Origin: Actinomycetes bacterium
GTDB lineage: Bacteria > Actinomycetota > Actinomycetes > Actinomycetales > Actinomycetaceae
Length of the DNA stretch: 11,707 nt
Direction: 5' to 3'
NCBI GenBank assembly: GCA_023426345.1
Contig: JAFAAX010000190.1
Location: forward strand, 1 to 11,707
Shown piece after piece: positions 6,532 to 11,707 of this stretch (the stretch's first letter is position 1; each line of letters opens with the position of its first letter). The notes under the pieces are model-generated. The model was given only the letters and a program-made list of their open reading frames with translations. It ran no database searches and was not told where the DNA came from. The position numbers and the translations under genes were made by a program.

Positions 6532-6906
6532 ATGGGAACGATCGCGGAGATGCTCGGGCTCGACCTGTCCGAGGCGCTCGGGTCCGGTGACGCGGCCATT
6601 GACGAGGACGGCCCTGCGGGCGGGGCGGACGCGGTCGAGGACCCCGAGGAGACCCCGTCCGCCGGCGACCCGGTCGGAGAGGCCGTGATGGCGGCGGTCC
6701 TGGCGGAGACCTCCCTGGACCCGGGGGACGCCCGCGCCGACCTGTCGCTGACGGGCCCGGAGCTGGACCTCGACCGGCTCGGCCGCTGGTCGGTGGCGGC
6801 GGCGATCGAGCGCGACCTCAAGGCCGCCTTCCGGGACGCCGACGTCGAGGGGCTCCAGACGCTGGGCGATCTGCTGGACGCGGCCCGGGCGCTGTCCCCG
6901 TCCTAG
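6532..6906 (+). CDS. Acyl-carrier-protein-like protein lacking the phosphopantetheine serine
   Basis: Encodes 124 aa from ATG 6532. Residues 1-45 are an acidic, Gly/Ala-rich extension beginning MGTIAEMLGLDLSEALG. Residues about 48-118 resemble an acyl carrier protein. From DRLG (81-84) to LQTLGD (108-113) the sequence aligns without gaps to E. coli AcpP from DSLD to ITTV. It keeps Asp81, Leu83, Ala91, Ile92, Glu93, Leu96, Phe100, Asp102, Glu106, Leu108, Thr110 and Leu111 at ACP core positions. The Ser that carries 4'-phosphopantetheine is Arg82 (DRL in place of DSL), so it should not carry acyl groups. The DUF3145 gene lies 26 bp upstream, a gene I recall being linked to acpP/fabF elsewhere. 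A relic or repurposed ACP is the best reading. A divergent ACP fold with an unrelated role is the alternative. Its TAG stop overlaps that of the convergent regulator gene. Confidence 0.75.
   Translation: MGTIAEMLGLDLSEALGSGDAAIDEDGPAGGADAVEDPEETPSAGDPVGEAVMAAVLAETSLDPGDARADLSLTGPELDLDRLGRWSVAAAIERDLKAAFRDADVEGLQTLGDLLDAARALSPS
6903..6906. other. Shared palindromic CTAG stop of two convergent genes
   Basis: The plus-strand ACP-like gene stops with TAG at 6904-6906. The minus-strand regulator gene stops with TAG at 6905-6903. The palindrome CTAG supplies both stop codons, and there is no intergenic space for a terminator. Confidence 0.9.
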
Positions 6907-7574
6907 GGCTCGGGCCGCTGTCGGAGGTACTCCAGCACCGCCAGCACGCGCCGATTGCCGTCGACCTCGGCCAGGCCGAAGGCGTCGAAGACGTGCGAGA
7001 GGGTGCGCTCCACGGTGGCGGCGGACAGATGGAGCCCGTGGGCGATCTGGGCGTTGGTCCGGCCGGAGGCGACCCAGGCGAGCACCTCGCGCTCCCGGTC
7101 CGTCAGCCGCTTGACCGGAGGGTCGTCGCGGGCCAGCAGACGGGAGACGACGCGGGGATCGATGACGATCTCGCCCCGGCCGATGGCCTCCACGGCCTCG
7201 CGGAACCGCGAGACGCGCCCGACGCTCTCCTTGAGCAGGTATCCGGTGCCGCCGCTCCCCCCGGAGGCGCCCGCGCGGCCGGCCCCCGCCAGCAGCGCTC
7301 GGGCGTAGTCGTTCCCCATGTACTGGGAGAGGACCAGGATCCCCACCTCGGGGAACCGGGCGCGGACGGCCACCGCCGCCCGCAGGCCGTCGTCGGCGTG
7401 CCGGGGCGGCATGCGGACGTCGGTGATCACGACGTCGGGTCGATCGCGGGCGACCGACGGCAGGACCGCCTCGGCGTTGGCCGCCTCCCAGACCACCTGG
7501 TGGCCGCCGGAGACGAGCACGGCGCCGATGCCCTGCCTCATGAGGACATCGTCCTCGGCGATGGCGATTCTCAT
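6903..7574 (-). CDS. NarL/LuxR-family two-component response regulator
   Basis: Encodes 223 aa from ATG 7574, overlapping the kinase stop by 4 bp (ATGA), so the pair is translationally coupled. The receiver domain (1-118) has acidic Asp8/Asp9, the phosphoacceptor Asp52 in VVITDVRMPP, Ser83/Gln84 near the switch position and conserved Lys115 in YLLKE. The loop before Lys115 carries a Gly/Ser/Ala-rich expansion, AGAGRAGASGGSGG (96-109). A LuxR-type helix-turn-helix follows at about 157-201 (LTDREREVLAWVASGRTNAQIAHGL). It should bind DNA as a phosphorylated dimer. The likely target is the divergent kinase/ABC promoter region, which contains inverted repeats, but this is inference. The gene ends convergently on the ACP-like gene with a shared CTAG. 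Confidence 0.94.
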   Translation of the reverse strand: MRIAIAEDDVLMRQGIGAVLVSGGHQVVWEAANAEAVLPSVARDRPDVVITDVRMPPRHADDGLRAAVAVRARFPEVGILVLSQYMGNDYARALLAGAGRAGASGGSGGTGYLLKESVGRVSRFREAVEAIGRGEIVIDPRVVSRLLARDDPPVKRLTDREREVLAWVASGRTNAQIAHGLHLSAATVERTLSHVFDAFGLAEVDGNRRVLAVLEYLRQRPEP

Positions 7575-8743
7575 CCGCGCCCGCCCGGTCGAGGCGTCTC
7601 GGGGAACGCGAGTTCGAGAGTCGTCGGCCCGCCGGAGGGACTGTCGATCCTCAGGCGCCCTCCCAGCATCCGGGCCCGGTCTCGCATCCCCGCCAGGCCC
7701 GTGCCGCGGCGCACGTCCGCGCCGCCGACGCCGTCGTCGCGCAGCCTGAGGAGCATCTGGCCCCCGGACTCGGTCACCTGGATCTCCGCTCGGGTCGCGT
7801 GGGAATGCCGGTAGGTGTTGGAGAGGAACTCGGCGACCACGAAGTGGAGGCTCGACTCGACGGCGGGGTCCAGACGACGGTCGAGCGCGCAGTCGACGGC
7901 GACCGGGATCGGGGCGTGGCGGGCCATCTGCTCGAGATCGGCGCACAGGCCGTCCTCCAGGAGGATCCGCGGACGCAGTCCCTCGACGGCCGACCGGAGC
8001 GCCTTAGCGGCGGCCTCGATCTGCGTCTGGGCCTCCTCCAGCCGCGTGTCGGCGGGGGAGGGGCCGATGCGGTCGCGCGCCAGGCCCAGCTGGATCGCCG
8101 CATTCGCCAGGTGCTGCTGCGGTCCGTCGTGGAGCTCCCGCTCGATCCGCCGCCGTTCGGCCTCGAAGGCGTCGATGATCGCGGTGTTCCTCTCGGAGAA
8201 CCGGGAGAGCTGTTCCTCGAGGAGCTCCGTGCCCCGCAGTCGGCCGACGAGCAGCGCCTGCCCGCGGGCGAGGGCCGCCGCCGCGCCCAGAGCGAGGGCC
8301 AGGAGCGCCCCGACCACCAGCAGCGCCAGCGTCCTCTGACCGATCGGTGCGTCGGGACGCAGGAGCCATCGCGAGGCGTCGAGGGGGATTCCGCTGCCCT
8401 CGAGCACCTGATGGCCGGCGGTGACGGCCACGGACACCCAGACGACGAGGCACAGGGCGGCCAGCGCGAACCCGATCTCGAGGATCGCCAGGACGGCCGC
8501 CCGCCATCCGGGCTCCGGTCGGGCGATCGGGCGGGCCCCTCTGCGCGCGCCTCGCCGGCGTCCCCCGGTCCGTCCGGATCGCCCGGATCGCCCGGATCGC
8601 CCGGTGAGCAGGAACGCCGATCGACGATCCTCGATCCGTCCGAGGATCGGCGTCCACAGCGGGAACAGCGGGATCAGCACCACGGTCGCCACGGTCAGAG
8701 CCCCCAGGACGGCGGTTCCGATGACGTGGAGAACGGATCGCAC
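7571..8743 (-). CDS. Two-component sensor histidine kinase (HisKA_3 type)
   Basis: Encodes 390 aa from GTG 8743, chosen for GGAGG 7 nt upstream. GTG 8809 (412 aa) is an alternative that would be leaderless. Three membrane segments are likely at about 6-29 (LIPLFPLWTPILG end), 81-108 and 139-160. Between the first two is a cytoplasmic basic loop with a GRS repeat (about 48-58). The HisKA_3 dimerisation domain contains ERRRIERELHDGPQQHL with phospho-His205. The HATPase domain has EFLSNTYRHSHA (N-box, Asn309), DDGVGGADVRRGTGLAGM (G1/G2 region, about 336-353) and an end near ELAFPE. It should autophosphorylate His205 and pass phosphate to Asp52 of the adjacent regulator. There is no large extracellular sensor, so it probably senses within the membrane or through a partner such as the divergent ABC transporter. 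The signal is unknown. Confidence 0.93.
   Translation of the reverse strand: MRSVLHVIGTAVLGALTVATVVLIPLFPLWTPILGRIEDRRSAFLLTGRSGRSGRSGRTGGRRRGARRGARPIARPEPGWRAAVLAILEIGFALAALCLVVWVSVAVTAGHQVLEGSGIPLDASRWLLRPDAPIGQRTLALLVVGALLALALGAAAALARGQALLVGRLRGTELLEEQLSRFSERNTAIIDAFEAERRRIERELHDGPQQHLANAAIQLGLARDRIGPSPADTRLEEAQTQIEAAAKALRSAVEGLRPRILLEDGLCADLEQMARHAPIPVAVDCALDRRLDPAVESSLHFVVAEFLSNTYRHSHATRAEIQVTESGGQMLLRLRDDGVGGADVRRGTGLAGMRDRARMLGGRLRIDSPSGGPTTLELAFPETPRPGGRG
8574..8606. repeat. Three 9-bp tandem repeats in the kinase gene
   Basis: CCGGATCGC is repeated three times exactly (8574-8582, 8583-8591, 8592-8600), followed by partial CCGGT. On the minus strand it encodes Gly-Arg-Ser triplets in the first cytoplasmic loop of the kinase. 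The 9-bp unit keeps frame if it expands or contracts. Confidence 0.9.
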
Positions 8744-8750
8744 CAGGAGG

Positions 8751-8755
8751 CCTCC
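8751..8755 (-). promoter_or_regulatory. Shine-Dalgarno GGAGG for the kinase GTG start at 8743
   Basis: On the minus strand GGAGG lies 7 nt before GTG 8743. It is embedded in the palindrome GGAGGCCTCC (8746-8755). It favours this start over the upstream GTG 8809. Confidence 0.6.
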
Positions 8756-8815
8756 ATCGCCGCGACCTCCAACGGGCCGGCGCCGCCCTCCCGTGCTCTG
8801 GCTGTCCACCGCTCC

Positions 8816-8844
8816 ATCCTGACAGCGGGCCCCCGCGGCTCCAA
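8816..8844 (-). promoter_or_regulatory. Putative kinase-regulator promoter
   Basis: Reading the minus strand: TTGGAG (8844-8839), a 17-nt spacer, then CAGGAT (8821-8816) preceded by TGT as an extended -10. GTG 8809 follows after 6 nt. Spacing is ideal, though both hexamers are weak. It could drive a leaderless 412-aa kinase or a leader of about 65 nt for the GTG 8743 start. Confidence 0.45.
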
Positions 8845-8860
8845 GCCGCCGACCCCGGAT

Positions 8861-8915
8861 TGAGGGTTTCCCCTCAGGAAGTGGAGGGACGCCCTCGATG
8901 CGCGGATCTCCCGCG
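8861..8915. promoter_or_regulatory. Cluster of three inverted repeats in the divergent control region
   Basis: TGAGGG-TTTC-CCCTCA (8861-8876), GAGGG-ACG-CCCTC (8884-8896) and CGCGG-ATCTC-CCGCG (8901-8915). The first two share the GAGGG/CCCTC half-site, and their centres are 21.5 bp apart, about two helical turns. They lie between the kinase promoter and the ABC operon start. They are candidate operator sites for the LuxR-type regulator encoded next door, a link inferred from position only. Confidence 0.5.
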
Positions 8916-8938
8916 TGGCCCACAGTGTGAGTGTCGGG

Positions 8939-8944
8939 CAGGAT
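8939..8944 (+). promoter_or_regulatory. Candidate -10 element CAGGAT for the ABC operon
   Basis: CAGGAT, identical to the hexamer proposed for the divergent kinase promoter, would start transcription about 8951. That leaves a short leader with GGAG (8955-8958) 6 nt before ATG 8965. No -35 match is visible at the right spacing, which would suit an activator-dependent promoter. Confidence 0.35.
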
Positions 8945-8964
8945 CCCTCGGAACGGAGACGCGG

Positions 8965-9777
8965 ATGCGACCGAGCAGGAGGACCGGTGCGGGGGCGTCG
9001 GGCGCCGACGGGGCGATCGGCCCGGAATGGGCGATCGACGCCCGTGACGTCGTGAAGGACTATCCGGCGCCCGGAGGCCGGGGCGGGCGCCAACGGGTGC
9101 TCGGCGGCGTGTCGATCCGGGTGCGTCCCGGCGAGTTCGCGGCGATCGTCGGCCCGTCGGGCTCCGGAAAGACCACGCTGCTCCACTGCCTGTCCGGGAT
9201 CGAGCCCCTCTCGGGCGGCAGCGTGTCCCTGCTCGGGACCGAGCTGGCCGGGCTCACCCCGCGTCAGACGGCAGCGGTCCGCTCGGGCCGCGTCTCCTTC
9301 GTCTTCCAGTCCCTCACCCTCATCGGCTCGTTGACGGCGCTCGAGAACGTCATGCTGCCCGCGCGCATCGGCGGCACGCCGGTCGACGAGCGCCGCGCCA
9401 CGGACCTCCTCGGCCGGCTGGGCCTCGGCGCGCACCTCGGGCACCGACCCGCCAGGCTCTCCGGCGGGGAGTGCCAACGCGTCGCCGTGGCCCGCTGCCT
9501 CTACGCCCGGCCCAGGATCGTCTTCGCGGACGAGCCCACCGGGTCGCTGGACTCGGGGAACGGGGCGGTCGTGCTGGACCTCCTGTCGTCCATTCCGCAG
9601 CAGGGCGGCGCGCTGGTCCTGGTCACCCACGATCTCGAGGCCGCCTCACGCGCCGACCGGGTCCACGTCCTCACGGACGGCGCGGTCCGCGGGGCACTCG
9701 TCCGACCGACGCCCGAGGCCCTCCTGGAGGCCGTGCGGGACGGCGGACGGGGAGGTGATCGGCGGTGGGACGACTGA
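8965..9777 (+). CDS. ABC transporter ATP-binding protein (MacB/LolD-type)
   Basis: Encodes 270 aa from ATG 8965, with GGAG 6 nt upstream. The first 20 or so residues are a basic, Gly/Ala-rich extension before the domain proper. It carries Walker A GPSGSGKTT (63-71), Q-loop FVFQ (Gln115), signature LSGGE (165-169), Walker B IVFADEP (185-191, catalytic Glu190), a D-loop in SLD, and H-loop His212 in LVTHD. The FVFQSLTLIGSLTALENV and ADEPTGSLDS signatures place it in the family that pairs with FtsX/MacB-like permeases (LolD, MacB, BceA, SalX). It should form a dimer that powers the permease encoded directly downstream, which overlaps it by 13 bp. It diverges from a two-component system, as antimicrobial-peptide and envelope-stress ABC modules often do. 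Substrate is unknown. Confidence 0.95.
   Translation: MRPSRRTGAGASGADGAIGPEWAIDARDVVKDYPAPGGRGGRQRVLGGVSIRVRPGEFAAIVGPSGSGKTTLLHCLSGIEPLSGGSVSLLGTELAGLTPRQTAAVRSGRVSFVFQSLTLIGSLTALENVMLPARIGGTPVDERRATDLLGRLGLGAHLGHRPARLSGGECQRVAVARCLYARPRIVFADEPTGSLDSGNGAVVLDLLSSIPQQGGALVLVTHDLEAASRADRVHVLTDGAVRGALVRPTPEALLEAVRDGGRGGDRRWDD
9751..9760 (+). promoter_or_regulatory. Perfect extended Shine-Dalgarno GGAGGTGATC for the permease
   Basis: All ten bases match the sequence complementary to the usual bacterial 16S rRNA 3' end. It lies inside the ATPase gene. GTG 9765 starts 9 nt after GGAGG, whereas ATG 9777 would be 21 nt away, so GTG 9765 is the start. Confidence 0.8.
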
Positions 9778-11165
9778 TGGCGGCCGAACTCCGGGACGGA
9801 TGGCGGACCTGGCGCTGGGTGACGCTGGTGGTCGGCGTGACCGCGGCGGGCCTCAGCCTCACGCTGCACCTCGGCGCCTGGGCGGAGGCGATCCCGGAGG
9901 GGCGCCGACGGGAGGCCGTGCTGGGCGTCGTGCAGCTGTCGGTCCTCATCACCGCCATCGTGGCCGTGCTGGCCCTCCTCTCCATGGCCCGCCTGTGGGT
10001 CGGCTGCGAGCGGCGTCGGCTGGCCACCTGGCTGCTGGCCGGAATCCCGCCTGCGGCCGCGAGCCGGCTGATCCTCGCCGAGCTGATGGTCGTCGGCGCG
10101 GCCGGCGGCTCGGGCGGCGCACTCCTGTCCATGGCCCTGCTTCCCGTCTTCCACGTCGAGATCGCCGCCAACCTGGGTGTTCCGGCGGACGGCCCGGCCG
10201 GCGCGTCGTGGTCGGCGATCCTGGGATCGGCCGTGGCCTCGGTCGTCCTGACCCTCCTCGGAGGGATGGCCCCCGCCCGAGGAGCGGTGTCGGCCTCGCC
10301 GCTGCGGGCGTTGTCGGACGGGGAGCCGGAAGGGAGCACCGCTCCGCGGGGAAGACGGCGCGCCCTGGCCGGCCTGGTCGCGGCGGCGGCCGTGTGGTCC
10401 GTCGTCGGGATCGCCGGGGCCCCGACCCTCGACGAGGTCTTCATGCCGTCGATGTCCCTGCTGGCCGTCCTCTGCTGCGGGCTCGCGCTCTTCGCCGAGG
10501 CCCTCCTCCCCGCGGCCGTGCGGGCGTGGTCGTGGGGGATCCCGGACCGGTGGGCGCTCAGCTGGTACCTGGCGCGCCGGTCGGCCGCCGCGCGGCTGAC
10601 GCGGACGGCGGCTCTCGCGACGCCGCTGATCCTCGGATCGCTGCTGGCGGGCGGCATGTACTCCGTGATGTCCGTGATGGTCGCATCGTGGCGGGCCAGC
10701 GGCGGGACGTTCGAGGGAGGGTCGTCCTCGCCGGTGGAGAATCTCGCGCTGGTCCTGCCGGCCTTGGCGATCTGCGCCGCGACGTCGGTCGGCGCGCTGC
10801 TGGCCACCGGTGAGGGCCAGGAGCACGACGAGGCCCTGCTCGAGGCCGCCGGCGTGGCGCCGTCCACCTGCCGGCTCACCGGCGCCCTGACGGTCGTGGC
10901 GGTCGTGGTGACGGCGACGCTGGTGGGCGTCGGAGCACTGGTGGCGCTGTCCGCGGTGATGACCGCCGCGATCGCGACGTCGAGCGCCGCGACGGCGCGC
11001 TTCGCAGCCGACCTGGCGCCGACGGTGGGGTTCTGTCTGGTCGTCGGCGCCGCCCTGCTGATCGTGGCCGTCCACCACGGTCGCAGGAACGGCCGCGTGC
11101 CGTTGGCCGTCCGGCTCAGGGGGCGTTCGGGGCGTTCGGGGCGGCGGGTTCGCCCTCGTCGATGA
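9765..11165 (+). CDS. FtsX-like ABC transporter permease, 10 membrane segments
   Basis: Encodes 466 aa from GTG 9765, fixed by a perfect Shine-Dalgarno sequence and overlapping the ATPase gene by 13 bp. Ten hydrophobic segments are visible at about 17-37, 56-78, 105-127, 150-168, 200-218, 229-250, 283-305, 326-347, 371-397 and 418-437. Two FtsX-like repeats fit this pattern. Each has a cytoplasmic coupling region, RRRLATWLLAGIPPAAASR (83-101) and DEALLEAAGVAPSTCR (355-370), resembling the family pattern of charged residues, a small-residue turn and then a membrane helix. Extracellular loops are short: there is no MacB periplasmic domain and no large BceB-type domain. It likely exports or extracts a small hydrophobic or peptide substrate from the membrane. 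The last 27 residues are Arg-rich and include a GRSGRSGR run. The 3' end overlaps the convergent MFS gene by 50 bp. Confidence 0.92.
   Translation: MGRLMAAELRDGWRTWRWVTLVVGVTAAGLSLTLHLGAWAEAIPEGRRREAVLGVVQLSVLITAIVAVLALLSMARLWVGCERRRLATWLLAGIPPAAASRLILAELMVVGAAGGSGGALLSMALLPVFHVEIAANLGVPADGPAGASWSAILGSAVASVVLTLLGGMAPARGAVSASPLRALSDGEPEGSTAPRGRRRALAGLVAAAAVWSVVGIAGAPTLDEVFMPSMSLLAVLCCGLALFAEALLPAAVRAWSWGIPDRWALSWYLARRSAAARLTRTAALATPLILGSLLAGGMYSVMSVMVASWRASGGTFEGGSSSPVENLALVLPALAICAATSVGALLATGEGQEHDEALLEAAGVAPSTCRLTGALTVVAVVVTATLVGVGALVALSAVMTAAIATSSAATARFAADLAPTVGFCLVVGAALLIVAVHHGRRNGRVPLAVRLRGRSGRSGRRVRPRR
11116..11165. other. 50-bp convergent overlap of permease and MFS coding sequences
   Basis: The plus-strand permease ends at 11165 and the minus-strand MFS gene ends at 11116. 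Both reading frames are open across the 50 bp, so each C-terminal tail is encoded by the other's complementary strand. No terminator fits between them. Confidence 0.85.
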
Positions 11166-11707
11166 GCGCGGCGGCGCCGGGCCGCACCCGGCCCGCCAGG
11201 ACCGCCATGCCCAACGCGGCGACCGCCAGGACGCCCATCGCCCACCGCAGGGTGAACCGCCCGGCGAGGAGGCCGATGAGCGGCGGCCCGAAGAAGAAGG
11301 CCGGCCACTGGCCCATGTTGACGACGGCCACGCTGCGGGACGGCGGGATGCCCGGGATCCTGCCGGCCAGCCCGAACGTGGTCGGGACGACGCAGGCGCA
11401 TCCGACGCCGAGCAGGGAGAACCCGACCAGTGCGGCCGTCGTGGTGCCGACACCGACGGCCACGGCCACCCCGGCGGCGGAGATGAGGGCCGAGGCCCGG
11501 ATGAAGGAGGAGGGGCCCAGTCGGTTGACGAGGGCGTCGCCGACCATGCGGACGACCGCGATCGACACCGAGTAGGACGTGAGAGTGAGAGCGCCGAGGG
11601 CGGCCGTGGCGCCCAGGGACACGGAGAACTGCGCGCCCCACTGGACCGCGCCGCCCTCGCACAGGCCGCTGAGCAGCACGATCCCGGTGAGGAGCCAGAG
11701 CTGGGAC
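11116..11707 (-). CDS. MFS transporter, C-terminal half, 5' truncated
   Basis: The frame is open to the right edge (first full codon at 11706) and stops with TGA at 11118-11116, leaving about 196 residues. They form roughly six membrane segments, as expected for TM7-TM12 of a 12-TM major facilitator. Family features are EGGAVQWGAQF (a counterpart of the EGAxADWS segment of YbjJ-type MFS proteins), RMVGDALVNRLGP (MFS A-like loop motif in the second half), and GQWPAFFFGPPLIGLLAG late in the chain. This suggests a YbjJ/Bsc6-like proton-coupled transporter of unknown substrate. The GTG at 11679 lies inside a transmembrane helix and is not the start. The C-terminus APNAPNAP comes from a 9-bp tandem repeat. 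It is transcribed toward the ABC permease gene and overlaps it. Confidence 0.88.
   Translation of the reverse strand, partial: SQLWLLTGIVLLSGLCEGGAVQWGAQFSVSLGATAALGALTLTSYSVSIAVVRMVGDALVNRLGPSSFIRASALISAAGVAVAVGVGTTTAALVGFSLLGVGCACVVPTTFGLAGRIPGIPPSRSVAVVNMGQWPAFFFGPPLIGLLAGRFTLRWAMGVLAVAALGMAVLAGRVRPGAAALIDEGEPAAPNAPNAP
11120..11146. repeat. 9-bp tandem repeat read in both overlapping genes
   Basis: GGGGCGTTC occurs at 11120-11128 and 11129-11137, followed by the degenerate copy GGGGCGGCG (11138-11146). On the plus strand it encodes Gly-Arg-Ser triplets at the permease C-terminus. On the minus strand it encodes Asn-Ala-Pro triplets at the MFS C-terminus. Confidence 0.85.

Noticed and set aside
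8574..8606. Tandem repeats as a CRISPR-like array
   Set aside because: Units are 9 bp, contiguous without spacers, and lie inside a coding frame.
9501..11662. Two long minus-strand open frames opposite the ABC ATPase and permease
   Set aside because: Both overlap each other and the supported transporter genes. Neither shows motifs, and both are Arg/Ser/Pro-rich shadows.

Overview
The window is very GC-rich chromosomal DNA with dense short-gap gene packing, GTG starts and actinobacterial marker families (Rip1-type M50 protease, DUF3145). It most likely comes from a member of the class Actinomycetes. The IspG N-terminus and the gene order look like Actinomyces/Schaalia-type Actinomycetaceae, but that placement rests on memory of family sequences, not on a search.

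Layout. (1) 1-335: 3' end of a Rip1/RseP-like site-2 protease. (2) 344/353-1624: a cytosolic GH13 glycosidase. (3) 1701-3512: ispG (MEP isoprenoid pathway) followed closely by a membrane-anchored SRPBCC protein. (4) 3564-5907: proS and def, tightly linked translation genes. (5) 6005-6906: a DUF3145 protein and a small acidic protein that aligns without gaps to acyl carrier proteins but has Arg instead of the phosphopantetheine-bearing Ser. (6) 6903-8743, minus strand: a NarL/LuxR-type two-component system, kinase upstream of regulator with an ATGA overlap. (7) 8965-11165, plus strand: a divergently transcribed ABC exporter (MacB/LolD-type ATPase and a 10-TM FtsX-like permease). (8) 11116-11707, minus strand: C-terminal half of an MFS transporter that runs off the window.

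The left two thirds (1-6906) is mainly housekeeping. The right third looks like an accessory sense-and-export module: the kinase/regulator pair and the ABC exporter share one divergent control region (8744-8964) that carries three short inverted repeats. The likely logic is that an envelope-stress or peptide signal reaches the kinase, the LuxR-type regulator acts on the divergent region, and the ABC exporter responds. The ligand cannot be told from the sequence.

Regulatory signature. Several genes (GH13, ispG, proS, the ACP-like gene and possibly the kinase) have a TANNNT-like -10 hexamer ending only 6-7 nt before the start codon, which is the arrangement expected for leaderless transcripts. 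Others (def, SRPBCC, DUF3145, ABC permease) have clear Shine-Dalgarno sequences. Both convergent gene pairs have no intergenic space: one pair shares a CTAG stop, the other overlaps by 50 bp. No RNA genes, insertion sequences, CRISPR arrays or convincing Rho-independent terminators were seen. No gap between genes exceeds 300 bp.
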